Of a stretch of 64,000 nt of DNA, positions 23,668 to 36,004 are shown piece after piece. The stretch is from Blepharisma japonicum (Eukaryota; Ciliophora; Heterotrichea; Heterotrichida; Blepharismidae): NCBI GenBank assembly GCA_949751835.1, contig CATKHK010000049.1:248001-312000 (forward strand), in the 5' to 3' direction. Under the pieces are notes generated by a model that saw only the letters and a program-made list of their open reading frames with translations, ran no database searches and was not told the origin of the DNA. A program made the translations under genes and the position numbers. Every line of letters starts with the position of its first letter. Within the stretch, counting starts at the first letter, position 1.

Positions 23668-26600
23668 ATGAGCTTTATTTCAAAAGAAAGACCTGTAGGT
23701 TTCATATCAAGTATTCTCGATACAAAAAGTGGAAGTCGTTATGAGGAAACAGTAAAGTCATTAATTAATTACTTGGTACATACTTTTCAGCCTTACTACA
23801 GTCCTAAAACATCATACAAAGTTCAAATAATGGTTGAAGTATTTTACAGTGTATTGCAAATTTTTCAAATAGTATCGATTTTCTGATATCCTGTAAAAAC
23901 TCCTCATGGATGGGATGAGAATTCATCAATTTGGAGAAATTTACGTTATTCAAATTATGATAATATATGCCAAGAAAATAACATTTACAAGATATGCTTT
24001 TATGCAGAAATTTTTGCAATATTTTTTGTTTTTTTTATCATCATGCTTGCATGAATAGCGAAAAATTATATATGAAAAATTTCAAAGCATTTGAATTATT
24101 TTTCTAAAGCAATTATAAATATATTTGCTACGACTGCTCTTATCCCAAGTTTGAAAATTTTGCTTATAATTTTTAAATATTCGGCGTTTGACAATTCAAA
24201 AGTCCAGGAGTACCTTGAAGAAAATAAAGATAAATATAATTTTGGCCCATTAGGATCAATTCTATGCCTATTTGGGATTGCTTTGCTACTTTTAATGGTT
24301 TTTTCATATGAATTGCTCACCGCTGACCTAAAGCATTTAAATACTAAAAAAAATATAAGAGCAAGATCAAATTCTTCATTAAATCTATTCTGGATTGGCT
24401 TTTGTTTAATTGAAGTTATAGTTTATGTTTTTTTAGATCGCAATCATGCTGCTTTATACATTATTTTTACGTTTATTTTAGCTGTTGTTTTACTGATAAA
24501 ATTTTCCATTTTTTTGCCTTATTATAACTTGACAGAAAATGCAATTCATGCTACTAAAATGACTGCAATAACAACTTGCTCACTTGCATTTTTGCTTGGA
24601 TATTGATATGATGATGTATATGAAATAAATTTGATTTCTGTATGTTTAACACCTTTTACAATAATATTAGTTATTTCCATATTGATAAAAAAAGAATGAT
24701 CATTTAAATTTATAAAGAATCCTATATCAAGTCAATACAAATTCGAGCACTCGATAAGGCATATATTGTCGAGCAAAATATGTGAAAATAAAGAAGAAAT
24801 GATCAAAATATTTTCAAAATATTCGAATAATGCATTATTAAGAAAAAATGGACTTTTTCTCATATGAGTAACTTATTTTTATATTGACATTATCAAAGAT
24901 AGAAGACTAGGAATGGTAAAGCTTGCTCAAATTAAAAATTTTCATCCAAATCTTGAAGCTTATATCCAAAAGTGAAGAATTTCAAAAGAATTTCATGAAA
25001 AAGGATTTGAAGCTTTAAAGGACATAGAATATTTACAATATTTGAGGAGGCTCAGCCAAGCTAAAAAAGAAGATAAGCAGCTTTGTAATTCTTTACTAGA
25101 CTTTTATGTTGAAATTACTAATAAAAATACACACATAAACAAGCTTCGACATTCAGTCAAAAAAATATGTAGTTTAATTAAGGAAACAAAAAAATTGTAT
25201 GGATTACTTACAATGAATAATAATAAGCATCCTGAGCCTTTTGATTTATATGCAAATTTATTAATTAACATTTTGAGAGAATCCAGTGAAGGGAACATCT
25301 TACTTAAAAAAAAACATAGCATTAAAGAGGATTTAATTGATGATCAAGGGCATTTAGAAGAATGCAGAGAAAATGTTGGGGTTATTTTTTTGTCTACAGA
25401 AGAAAATCTATTTGGAAAAATTGCTTTTATAAACTCAAAGGCTTCAGCGCATCTTAAAGTATCAGCACTTGAGACAATAGGCAAAAATTTCAATGATTTT
25501 ATTCCATCACCTTATTCTCTAAATCATAATGAAAAAATGAAGAATTTTCTGATACTTGACGATAGAACAGCAATCGAAAAGCCTCACTCTTTAATTTTAC
25601 AAGACAGCCTTGGGTATATTTTTGAATGCAATATTTTAGCTAAGCTGACAGCATTTAATGACAAAACTTATTTCTTTGTTTCCTTTTCGCCTATTTCTTC
25701 TAATAGGCAATCTATTTTAGTATCTAAAGAAGGTGAAATCTATAACCACTCAAGCCAATTATCGTCTTTATTAGGCTTCCCACAAGAAAGTATGGCCAGC
25801 ATGCATTTGCATGATATCATAAATGGGCTTGAGTTATCAAAGATGGAGTTATTTATTCCAGAAACCGTTCAGCACAACAATCTTGATTTAAAATTTGTTC
25901 ATATCATTAAAAAAGTTCAATTTACTGAAATTCACTTAATTTTAGTTATTTCAGATTTTAATGAACAAGAAATGTGGAAAAATAGAAAATCTGATGAGCA
26001 GTTAAATTTTAATAAAAACGACTCAGCAATTTGCTCAATTTCTTTAAGAAATTCATATGATTATAAAGAGCAAGATTTATTATTCAGTAAAAGCAGCTAT
26101 AAATCAGCTGAAGAAAAAATCCAAGCTTCTGTATCATTTAGTCAAATCAGTAAATCTTTTTCATTAGAGCGTAATCTTTATATAGAAATTGCATACCAAA
26201 AAAATAAAAATACACTTATTTCAATTCAAAGGTTCCAATGAAGCTTACTTTTAACTGTATTTATTATTTAGGTCTTAGCTTTAATTGCTACAAATATTGG
26301 AATTTTAATATACATCATTGAAAATGTTAACGATATAGACTTATCAGCAGTTTTTTCAAATTTAGGTAACATTGAATATGCCATGGCTTCATCTTCTAAC
26401 TTAGGTTATTTAATTAATTATGATATTTCAGAAGAAAAAAGCGCCCTTCTTAGTCGGGATTTGAGATTTTTAGACTGAACAAACAAGCAAATAATTTTAG
26501 CAAGAACTGAATTAATTGAAAAAATTCCCAAATGAACTTATTGCCACTGCTCTGATATTGCTACTAAAAACATTGTGCCAATATGAGAGTTTAATTCAGC

Positions 26601-27801
26601 AGAAACAATAAGAAAATTTAATTTATATGATGTTTTATCTATGTTTATTGATTATGTAAGATTTATTTAGGGACAAAAATTAATAGATGACGCAAAAAGA
26701 AATGAAACACATGAAAATGATTCTAAATGGCTAATAATAAATGGTGCTAGCTTTGCAATTAAATATGTTCATCAAGCATCAATAGATTTATTAGAGTGTG
26801 AAAAAAATTCAAAAAGTGACAAAAATTCAATTATTAATAGCTTATTTATTATTGGAATTTCTGTGTGCGGAATGTGCTTATTAATACTTATGCTTTTCGT
26901 GCATTTTTTAAGACTCGCATATGAAGGATTTTGATTAAATTTGAAAAAAGCAGTTAGTACTAATTTTAAATTTTTGGAAAATAGAATCACTGAAAGACTT
27001 TTAACTGTTCATGGCCAGGAATCTACACTATATACATCTTCTAATTATAAAACCCAAAAACTATCAAATTACCATATAAAAACTACACTTGCTAAAAGAA
27101 TTGTTTTTAGGCTAAGCTTGATTATAATTATTTCTTTATCCTTTTATATGACAATGATATTTGTTTTATACAAAGATTGTCAAGACTCTATGCTCGATAG
27201 GTCGAGATTATTGCAAAATTTTAAATTTCGAAGTATCTCAATATCAAGATTAACTCGCTATATTAAGGAAATAAACGATAATATGCTCGCAAAATATTTT
27301 CCAGAAACTTATGGCTTTGAAAACACTTATGTAGAATTTTATAAGATTATTGCTGACTATAATTCTCAATACTTAGATTTAATTTCTAGTAAGTGAGGAT
27401 ATTTATTATCAAATGAGATTAAAGCTAATCTTTTTGAGTCCTCAAATTATACTTCTGATGTAATGAAATATGGAATTATATCTGCTTCTTCGTCAGTATT
27501 GATTGATGCTATGCTTTTAACAAAAGATTATTCTGAATCTGAATATTCTAATTATTTTATAAATGTTCTGAGTGTAGTATCAAGTTTAATTACAAATTTT
27601 AATTCAGCAGACATAGTATCGAAAGCTTATATTGATGATCAGCTGAGTTTAATGTCATTACTTACTTTCATTTTTTCATTTATGTTGGCAGCTTTGAGTT
27701 TATTTTACTATTTACCTTATTTAAAAGAAGAAAAAAGTTTTGTTGAAGAGGCTTGCCTTTTACTAGAAATTGTTACGAACTCTAAAGAAAATATAAACTA
27801 A
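23668..27801 (+). CDS. Large multi-pass membrane protein with PAS-like domain, 1367 aa, two introns
   Basis: ATG 23668 to TAA 27801 is one frame after reading 13 TGA codons as Trp and removing two 15-nt phase-0 introns (26257-26271 and 26656-26670). The N-terminal ~350 residues contain about seven hydrophobic segments. A cytosolic region follows with coiled-coil character. Near residues 570-760 lies a PAS-like module: FINSKASAHLKVSALETIGK, then FNDFIPSPYSLNHNEKM, the N...IP-x-P-x...H arrangement of ciliate TmcB-like membrane PAS proteins. The C-terminal third has four more membrane segments, including one spanning the first splice junction. Such proteins are very abundant in ciliates with unknown function; signalling is likely but not shown. 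Frequent TGA use contrasts with the housekeeping genes. Confidence 0.85.
26257..26271 (+). other. 15-nt intron
   Basis: GTATTTATTATTTAG; phase 0, so its own acceptor TAG is an in-frame stop if retained. It interrupts a membrane segment. Confidence 0.9.
26656..26670 (+). other. 15-nt intron
   Basis: GTAAGATTTATTTAG; phase 0, acceptor TAG in frame. Confidence 0.9.
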
Positions 27802-28510
27802 GTCTTTTCAAATAAATTTATTATTTATTTTGATTGAAATCTAAAGTGGAAGTATATAAAAACAGTCAAAAAAGAGATTTAATTATAATATGCATAAATA
27901 TTGATGAATGAATATATTTTATAAAAATAATTTTCTTCGTTTATAATATTTATACCCATTTAGAAATATTGTAATATTTTTTATAAATGCACTTTACCTT
28001 ATGTATTTACCTAACTATCATAAATATTAAAGGTTAAGTAATTTATTAAGAGAAGAAACCATATATAAATATATTAAAATAAAGTTAACTTCAAGGAGGG
28101 CATATTCTGGTAATAAAAGGATAAATTTCAAAATTATAAGCAATCACAACCACTCAATATTTGAAAAATAAATTAAGAAATTTCTTAATTAGAAAACTAA
28201 CTTATTTTTATGATAAAATTCTTGTCTATTGCATGAGTTATAAATTATTCACTCTTCCGATTTCACAATTGCATTCAGTTGCTATCACTCTTGAAAGCAT
28301 ACTCAGAGTAAGCGATTCTGATACATCTAAATAAAAAACTCATATTCTTATCCATTTGAGATTCTATAAATATTAGCCAAATTTCACCGTGGTTAAAGAA
28401 TGAGATTGTTTAGAATATAAAACAAATTCGAGAAGGGAAGTAAAAATGCTATAATTCGAATTATCAGGTTAAAAATAAATAAATAAATAAATACCTAATT
28501 ATTATAAATA
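27802..28510. other. Spacer
   Basis: 709 bp of AT-rich DNA between the membrane protein and SDR copy B. A 36-codon minus-strand open stretch (28245-28355) is not convincing. Confidence 0.35.
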
Positions 28511-29407
28511 TTAAAAGTTAAAAGAATTTATCCAATCCATAAATCTATGAGCATGGTGGAAATCATAAAGTTCAATACATCTTTTAGGGAAGAATTGCTG
28601 ATCCAATGCATGGGATAGTAAGAAGTACCCATATGGCCCTGCGCAGTGCTCCCATGGATTATCAATCCTTTCTACTTCTTGAATTCCTCCAAGTACTCTC
28701 ATTCTTTCAATCAAACTTTTCAGAGTTACAGCTTCTGGTTCTGCTGCAAAAAAAAGTCCACAAGCCCTATTCTCTACAAGAGTTCTGTACATATTAGCTA
28801 AATCTTCATGATGAATTAGAGATATATGATAATTATCTTGACTTCCGCCCACAACAACCTTATTATTTGCTTTGCAAGTCCTAATCCATTGATCTACAGT
28901 GCTTTTACCATAAACCCAACTTACTCTTATAGCAGCTGCATGAATATTTTCAGAGTTGGCATTAATAATTTTTTTCTCTCTTGGCACAGATAGCTCCCAA
29001 CAATAGCTAGGATCATCATGGTCTTCATCAATAATTCCATTAGTATTTGAGCTTATATCTATTCCTGAAGTGTAAACAATAGAGACAGGCTTAGTTTCAG
29101 CAGTTTTTCTTGCTGCCTGTATAAAAGCATCTATTGTCATGTTTTCTGCCATGGCTCCTTCTTCAGTAAAAGGCAGCCAAGCACAGTGAATGAGAGAATC
29201 ATAGCCTACAGCAATTTCAGCAAGCTGATGAGCAGAATTGGCGTTAATATCAAAAAATATAGAATGGGCTCTATCTCCTTTACTTGCTATAATTTGTCTC
29301 TTCTCTTCACTTCTAACTGTACAAGTGACCTCGTGTCCATGAGAAAGGAGAGTTTGTAGAACTGAGCTTCCAATTGATCCAGTGGCTCCAGTTAAAAATA
29401 CCCTCAT
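28511..29407 (-). CDS. NmrA-like atypical SDR, copy B, 298 aa
   Basis: Intact. The dinucleotide motif is TGATGSIG after MRVFL; then FDINANSAHQLAEIAVGYDS, IVYTSGIDISSNT, RVSWVYGKSTVDQWIRTCK (Trp by TGG), HHEDLANMYRTLVE, and a C-terminal FFPKRCIELYDFHHAH block found in every copy. It differs from the others by a short deletion near CWELSVPREKKIINANSEN. The start codon matches the paralogues. Reaction unknown. Confidence 0.9.
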   Translation of the reverse strand: MRVFLTGATGSIGSSVLQTLLSHGHEVTCTVRSEEKRQIIASKGDRAHSIFFDINANSAHQLAEIAVGYDSLIHCAWLPFTEEGAMAENMTIDAFIQAARKTAETKPVSIVYTSGIDISSNTNGIIDEDHDDPSYCWELSVPREKKIINANSENIHAAAIRVSWVYGKSTVDQWIRTCKANNKVVVGGSQDNYHISLIHHEDLANMYRTLVENRACGLFFAAEPEAVTLKSLIERMRVLGGIQEVERIDNPWEHCAGPYGYFLLSHALDQQFFPKRCIELYDFHHAHRFMDWINSFNF

Positions 29408-29775
29408 TTATAGTAAAAATTTTGAAAATAATTTTGTAACAGATATATGCAAAGCTTCAAAATTTGAGCCTACAAATAAGAATAAATTCGAAATTTCAGA
29501 GAATAGCTATCAATTTCAAATTTTTTATCAGATTTTTAGAAATAAATTATGCAATAGAAGTCTAAAGTAATTTAGAATTTTTGCCTTTGGTTAAAATTAT
29601 ATATTCTCTTAATGACAGAGAAATTATCTCTTAAGAATTATAATAATGAAAAATATTATTCTTCTATTTTAAAAATTGCTCCTTTTATAAATTTATCTTA
29701 TTTATCAATAAGCTGCAAATACAGAATAGAAAAGCTGCAAATAAAATGAGTCATTAGCTTATTATCGTTAATTGA
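29408..29775. other. Spacer between copies B and C
   Basis: 368 bp of AT-rich DNA holding the copy B promoter (minus strand). No gene is seen. Confidence 0.35.
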
Positions 29776-30680
29776 TTAGAAAGTAAATGAACTTACCCAG
29801 TCAAGGATTTTATGAGCATGGTGAAAATCATAAAGGTCGATAAATCTTTTAGGATGAATTTGTTGATCCAAGGTCTGACTGAGCAAAAAGAATCCGTATG
29901 GTCCCGAAAAATGAGCCCATGCATTATCAACTCTTTCTATTTCACGAATGTTTCCAGCTGCTGCTACTCTTTCAATCAAGCTTTGGAGAGGCGTAGATTC
30001 TGGTTCCACAGCAAAAAACATCCCATAAGCTCTTTGCTCTATAAGAATTCTATACATATATTAGCTAAATCTTCATGATGAATAAAAGAAATAAAAGGGT
30101 TATTTTGACTAGCAACCACAATCTTATTTTGAGATTTACAAGCTCGAATTCAGTGGTCCACAGAGCTTTTTCCATAAACCCAACTTACTCTAAGGGAAAC
30201 TCCATGAAGATTTTCTGTGCTCGCATTAATAACTTTTTTTTCTCTTAATACTCTTGCCACTGAAAACTCCCAGCTATGGGAAGTATCATCATGGTCCTCA
30301 TCAACAACGTTAGTTGTATTTCCTATTACCCCAATTCCTGAGGTATATACAAGGGTGACAGGCTTAATTTCAGCTGTTTTTTTGGCTGCCTGTATAAGAG
30401 AGTCAATTGAAATTTCTTCTGCTATAGAACCCTCTTTAGTGAATGGTTGTTGAACACATTCAATAATTGCATCATAGCCTGCTGCAAGTTCGGCGAGCTG
30501 GTGAGCAGTGCTGGCATTAATATCAAATACAATGTAATGCGCTCTATCACCTTTGCTTGCAATTGTTTGCCCCTTTTCTTCATTCCTTACAGTGCAAGTG
30601 ACATCATGGCCATGAGAAAGTAAATTTTCAAGAACTGAACTTCCAATTGACCCAGTGGCTCCTGCTAAAAATACTTTCAT
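29776..30680 (-). pseudogene. NmrA-like SDR, copy C, frameshifted
   Basis: The reading frame from MKVFLAGATG (30680) runs through the Trp TGA at 30150 to HHEDLAN, where two extra bases (ATAT ATG instead of AT ATG, near 30058-30062) break it. The C-terminal 93 codons (YRILIEQRAYGMFFAVEPE... to TAA 29776) are open in another frame. All other residues look conserved, so the lesion is recent or an assembly error at a dinucleotide repeat. Confidence 0.75.
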
Positions 30681-31555
30681 TTTATTATTATAATCGTTGG
30701 ATAATGGCGTAAAATTTTTGTATGTTAAGACATCTAAATTTTTCCTAGGTAAAGAATTTTTAATAAACAATAAAGAATATATGAAAATTTTAGTATAATT
30801 CTATATTTGGTACACTAAAGAGTCTTAGTTGCAAAATAATTGAATTCATTTCTGCACCTTTGCTAAACATAACGGAAGCTAAAATTTTTACTACACCATA
30901 TTTTTTCTCCAAAAAGTTAAGGATAAATAAAAATAATAAAGGTTATTCTTACTAAGCAATTTAAGAGATATTGCAAAAAGATTATGAGAAGAAAAAATCA
31001 TTTCGAAAAAATAAGAAAAGAATATTTATGTGATTTATTGATAAAAATAAATCAGAATATAAAAATGAATATGGAAAATAAGATAAACTAATTATAATTT
31101 AAAAATTTTTATTTGAAACTATTATTTCTTAGAAAAATTTTAAATTCCAAATGAAGGTAGGTAAATTAATGGTTAAGATAAGAAGGCCTGTATTAGCAAA
31201 TAATGAAATCAGTCTCTAAGTAAGCAAAAAAGATTAAGAGAAAATAATAGTCAAATTTGGTTTAGCTTCTAAATAATCAATTGCATCTTTGTTAAAAGGT
31301 TTAAAAATTCATAACTATCAAGATAAGGGATAAGCTTGAGAAATAAAAAGAAATGAATAAGGTTATGCTAAAAATTGTTATATCATTATTTAGATAGCTT
31401 ATAAAATTAGCAAAAGATTAAAATTTTTGAATTTATTCAGCCTTTATTACTTGAGCATTTATGAATTGAGTAAAAAATCAAAAGCAAATTTTTTTAGGTA
31501 AATAAGCAAAACGCTGAAAAACGTAAGAGCAAATTTTTTTATATTTATGAATAAA
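30681..31555. other. Spacer between copies C and D
   Basis: 875 bp, strongly A-rich on the plus strand; no gene, RNA or repeat recognised. Confidence 0.35.
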
Positions 31556-32446
31556 TTAGAAAGTAAACGAGTTTATCCAATCAGAAATTTTATGAGCAAA
31601 GTGAAAGTCGTAAAGCTCAATAAATCTCTTTGGATAAAACTGTTGGTCTATTGTATGGCCAAACAAAAAGAATCCATAAGGTCCTGAAAGATGTGCCCTT
31701 AGGTTATCTACTCTTTCTACCTCTTGAATATTTCCAGCTGCTGCTACTTTTGTGATCATGTCCTGAAGAGTAAGAGACTCTGGCTCTACAGCAAAAAACA
31801 ATCCATAAGCCCTTTTTTCTATAAGAGTTCTATACATATTAGCTAAATCTTCATGATGAATAAAAGGCATATGAGGATTGCTTTGTCCTGCAACTAAAAT
31901 TTTGTTTTCTGACTTACAAGCTCTAATCCATTTATCTACAGAACTCTTCCCATATACCCAGCTGACTCTAAGAGCAACTCCATGGAGGTTTTCAGTGCTT
32001 GCATTTATAACTTTTCGTTCTCTTAGGCCTCTTGCAACTGAAAAAGGAAAGCTTCGAGAAGTATCATCATGGTCTTCATCAATTATTTCAGTGGTATTGC
32101 CATTTAATCCGAAATCAGAAGTATAAACAAGAGTGATCGGCTTTGTTTCAGCAGTTTTTTTGGCTGCTCGTATCAACGCATCAATTGTTATATCCTCTGC
32201 TTCAGGAGACCTCTGATGCACACAATGGATGATTGCATCATGGCCTGCAGCGACATCTCCAAGTTGGTGAGCATTGTTTGTATCAATATCAAAGAGAACA
32301 TAGTGAGCTTTATCACTTTTGCTAGCTATTATTTGACCTTTTTCTTCACTTCTAACTGTGCAAGTTATCTCGTGGCCATGAGATAGTAAATTATTCAAAA
32401 CTGAGCTTCCTATCGACCCAGTAGCTCCAGTTAAAAAGACTCTCAT
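31556..32446 (-). CDS. NmrA-like atypical SDR, copy D, 296 aa
   Basis: Intact from MRVFLTGATGSIG to TAA 31556. It has a two-residue shorter mid region than copy B (CVHQRSPEAEDITIDALI). The conserved Trp of DKWIRACK is TGG. It is closest to copy E, with most differences conservative. Rossmann fold, NAD(P) binding expected; substrate unknown. Confidence 0.9.
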   Translation of the reverse strand: MRVFLTGATGSIGSSVLNNLLSHGHEITCTVRSEEKGQIIASKSDKAHYVLFDIDTNNAHQLGDVAAGHDAIIHCVHQRSPEAEDITIDALIRAAKKTAETKPITLVYTSDFGLNGNTTEIIDEDHDDTSRSFPFSVARGLRERKVINASTENLHGVALRVSWVYGKSSVDKWIRACKSENKILVAGQSNPHMPFIHHEDLANMYRTLIEKRAYGLFFAVEPESLTLQDMITKVAAAGNIQEVERVDNLRAHLSGPYGFFLFGHTIDQQFYPKRFIELYDFHFAHKISDWINSFTF

Positions 32447-33551
32447 TTTTTATATAATAATTCGAATCTGTAGTAAACTTAAAAAAACAAAGCATAATTT
32501 TATTTCGCAACCTAATTAATTTCGATATTTAAATTGCGTAACATTTAGAGTTTGGTCCTTTCTTTAGTAAGAATAAAATACATCTAATAATTTATATACA
32601 AATCAAGTCTAAAGCTGATATTAAAGAGCTTTACCTACTACAAAATCAAATATAATTGTATTACACACTGATAATGAAATAGAAATTTTTGTAAATCTAA
32701 ATGAAATGCAAATTCTTGAAATTGAAAAAAGTGAGGCTATTTAATTATATAGAAATTTATTGATTCGAGATACCAACTAATATTTTGACAATTTTTTATT
32801 ATTTAAACAATTTATGAGATTAATAATGATTATACAAAGCAAATGGTTTATTGTAAAACGATTTTTTCAGGAAAATGAATTTTCTTGAAAATAATCTAAA
32901 AATAGAATGAAATATAGTATGAAAAATAAGACAGGCTATTATAATTTCAAGTTTATTTACAATTATATTGCTATACTAGTTTTAAAAATATAGCATATAG
33001 GTAGACAAATATTAGCCATAACTAAGAGGGTTTACATTAAGTAATAAAGAGATAATTTTAAAATCTGAAAACAAAATTAAGACGATTATCAGATTTTGCT
33101 TGAGTTTCAGTAATCCTATGCTATCAAAATATTTATAGTCCACTCTAGGACTATTTAAAGTTTTGATGTAAAAAAATGACTTCACAAGTTAAGTTTCATG
33201 CTATCCACATATGAAAGCCATCTAGACTTGGCAGAAGCCTTCAATAGTGTATGAAATAGATTATATGAAATTATAGAATTCACAACTTAAGAAAAATAAG
33301 AAATTATTAAGCAATAAAGAGATAGAGACAGCAGCATATCCAAAATTGTTTTATCATTATTTCTTTCTTATAGAATTAAAAAAATATATTTCAAATTTTT
33401 AGTTTGTGGTTGTAAGCAAATTTTACAATAAAATTTTAATGATTCCATTAAAATTTTTATTAATATATAATATTTTATGATAGTAAATAAAAATTTATAT
33501 TAGAAGTAAATAATAAAAAGCAAGTGCAAATTCGTTAATAATTATGAATTA
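32447..33551. other. Spacer between copies D and E
   Basis: 1.1 kb of AT-rich DNA. No protein-like open frame, tRNA or array repeat is seen. Confidence 0.35.
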
Positions 33552-34442
33552 TTAGAAAGTGAATGAGCTTATCCAATCAGAAATGCTATGAGTAAAGTGA
33601 AAGTCGTAAAGCTCAATAAATCTCTTTGGATAAAAATGTTGATTTACTGTATGACTAAATAAAAAGAATCCATAAGGTCCTGAAATATGCTCCTTTAGGT
33701 TGTCTACTCTCTCTACTTCTTGAACATTTCCAGCTGCTGCTACTTTTGCAATCATATCCTCAAGAGTAAGGCACTCTGGTTCTACAGCAAAAAACAATCC
33801 ATAAGCCCTTTTTTCTATAAGAGTTCTATACATATTAGCTAAATCCTCAATGTGGATAAAAGGTATATGAGGATTGTTTTGGCCTACAACTAATATTTTA
33901 TTTTCTGACTTACAAGCTCTAATCCATTTATCTACAGAACTCTTCCCATAGGTCCAGCAGATTCTAATAGCAACTCCATGGAGGTTTTCAGTGCTTGCAT
34001 TTATAATTTTTCGTTCTCTTAAACGTCTTTCAACTGAAAACGGAAAGCTATGAGAAGTATCATCATGGTCTTCATCAATCATTTCAGTGGTATTACCATT
34101 TAAGCCGAAATCGGAAGTGAAAACAAGAGTTATTGGCTTTGTTTCAGCAGTTTTTTTGGCTGCTCGTATAAAAGCGTCTACTGTTATATCCTCTGCTTCA
34201 GAAGACCTCTGACGTAGACAATGAATGATTGCATCATAGCCTGCAGCAATGTCTTCTAACTGATGAGCATTGCTTGCATTAACATCGAATAGGACATAGT
34301 GAGCTTTGTCACTTTTACTAGCTATAGCTTGTCCTTTTTCTTCGCTTCTAACTGTGCAAGTTATCTCGTGGCCATGAGATAGTAAATTATTCAAAACTGA
34401 GCTCCCTATTGTCCCAGTAGCTCCAGTTAAAAAGATTTTCAT
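33552..34442 (-). CDS. NmrA-like atypical SDR, copy E, 296 aa
   Basis: Intact, from MKIFLTGATGTIG. It is the same length as D and nearly the same sequence. Differences include RICWTYGK for RVSWVYGK and FIHIEDLANM for FIHHEDLANM; the latter changes a His conserved in the intact copies A, B, D and G. TGG encodes the DKWIRACK Trp. Probably functional, but substitutions at conserved positions suggest relaxed constraint. Confidence 0.88.
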   Translation of the reverse strand: MKIFLTGATGTIGSSVLNNLLSHGHEITCTVRSEEKGQAIASKSDKAHYVLFDVNASNAHQLEDIAAGYDAIIHCLRQRSSEAEDITVDAFIRAAKKTAETKPITLVFTSDFGLNGNTTEMIDEDHDDTSHSFPFSVERRLRERKIINASTENLHGVAIRICWTYGKSSVDKWIRACKSENKILVVGQNNPHIPFIHIEDLANMYRTLIEKRAYGLFFAVEPECLTLEDMIAKVAAAGNVQEVERVDNLKEHISGPYGFFLFSHTVNQHFYPKRFIELYDFHFTHSISDWISSFTF

Positions 34443-34712
34443 TTTTAATAATTATCTCGACACATGCCATTTAGGTTAAAAATAAATACCAAATTTTGTC
34501 ATAATTTTATTTTAAGAGCCTAATTTTTAATTTAAAGCTAGCAAACATTTGATCCTTTGTTCGTAAGGAAAAATAGATATTATACTTAATTGTGATAAAC
34601 TCTGATAAGCTCGCAAAATAGTTCAAAGTAGACTTATTTAACATGTATAAGAACAATTTATGTAGAAAAGCTACTGAAATAGACATTAGAAAGAGAAATA
34701 AAAATTCTTAAG

Positions 34713-35618
34713 TTAAAATGGAAAAGAGTTTAGCCAATCCAAAAATTTATGAGCATAGTGGAAATCATAAAGTTCTATAAATCTTTTAGGGCGAAACTGT
34801 AAATTATATGGGTGGTAAAGCAAAAAATATTCATATGGTCCAGAAATATGCTCCCAAGGATTATCAACTCTTTGTACATCATTAATGTTTCCAATTGTAG
34901 CAAGTCTCTCAATTATATCATCAAGAGCTACAGATTCTGACTCTACTCCAAAAAAATAGTCCCATATGATTTTTTTTCAATAGCAATTCTATGCATTTCA
35001 GCGAAATCTTCATGATCGATAAAAGAAATATAAGAATTACCTTGATTGGCAACCAGAATTTTGTTTTCTGTTTTGCAAGCCCTTATTCATTGATCTACAG
35101 AACTCTTTCCATAAACAGCGCCAACTCTTATAATAACTCCATGAAGATTTGCAGTGCTTGCATTTATAACTTTATTCTCAATGATTTTCTTACCTGCTAA
35201 AATTTCTAAGCAGTGAGAAGTGTCGTCATGATCCTCATCAATAATTCCAGAGGTATAGCCGTTTATTAAAATTCCTGAAGTGCATAGAAGAGTAATTGGC
35301 TTTTCTTCAGCTGTTTTTTTTAGCTGCATGCATTAGAGCATCAATTGTTATTTCTTCAGCTTGTGAGCCTTCTTGATTGAATTCTTGCCTAGTACAGTGG
35401 ATTATTGCATCGTGGCCAACAGCAATTTCAGCTAGCTGATGAGCAGTGCTGATATTAATATCAAAAACGATAAAATGCGCTCTGTCACTTTTTCTCTCTA
35501 TTTCTTGCCCTTTCTCTTCATTTCTAACAGTGAATGTTATATCATGACCGTGGTTAAGCAAATTTTCTAAAACTGAGCTACCAACTGAGCCAGTGGCTCC
35601 TGTTAAAAATACTCTCAT
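34713..35618 (-). pseudogene. NmrA-like SDR, copy F, two frameshifts
   Basis: It starts as MRVFLTGATGSVG at 35618. A run of eight A (near 35318-35325), one more than the frame allows, shifts the frame after MHAAKK. The second frame continues through a Trp TGA at 35087 (DQWIRACK) to YGTIF, where a T run (near 34960) shifts it again; the C-terminus (FGVESESVALDD... to TAA 34713) is in a third frame. Sequence is more diverged than in the intact copies, so genuine decay is likely even though both lesions are in homopolymers. Confidence 0.8.
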
Positions 35619-36004
35619 TTTTATTATTAAAATTATTGGTTTGAATATGATTTATAGGCCTTATATTTTTATCCTAGAAACTTAAATCTCTATCTAAGAA
35701 ATATAAAAAGCAATATTTAAGTTAAATGAAATTCTGTTTAAATTTTATTTTGCATCTATAGAATAATTCATATGAGTTATACGTGGATTTTTACAAAAAA
35801 TTGTGTTTATTATTCTTAAAAATCTTCTCCAAAATAATCTGTATAGGGATTGATTTTTGAAAATTTATAAATAGACCTCATTATTACTAATTTTATATCA
35901 TTTTTTAATTAATAGCGAATTAAAAAGATATAAATAAGTAAAATTTTCTTATTAATTAGAAGAAAATTTTATTTTTAGTTCATTTCTAAAACAATAAATA
36001 ATAT
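35619..36004. other. Spacer between copies F and G
   Basis: 386 bp of AT-rich DNA with the presumed promoter of copy F. Nothing else is seen. Confidence 0.35.
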
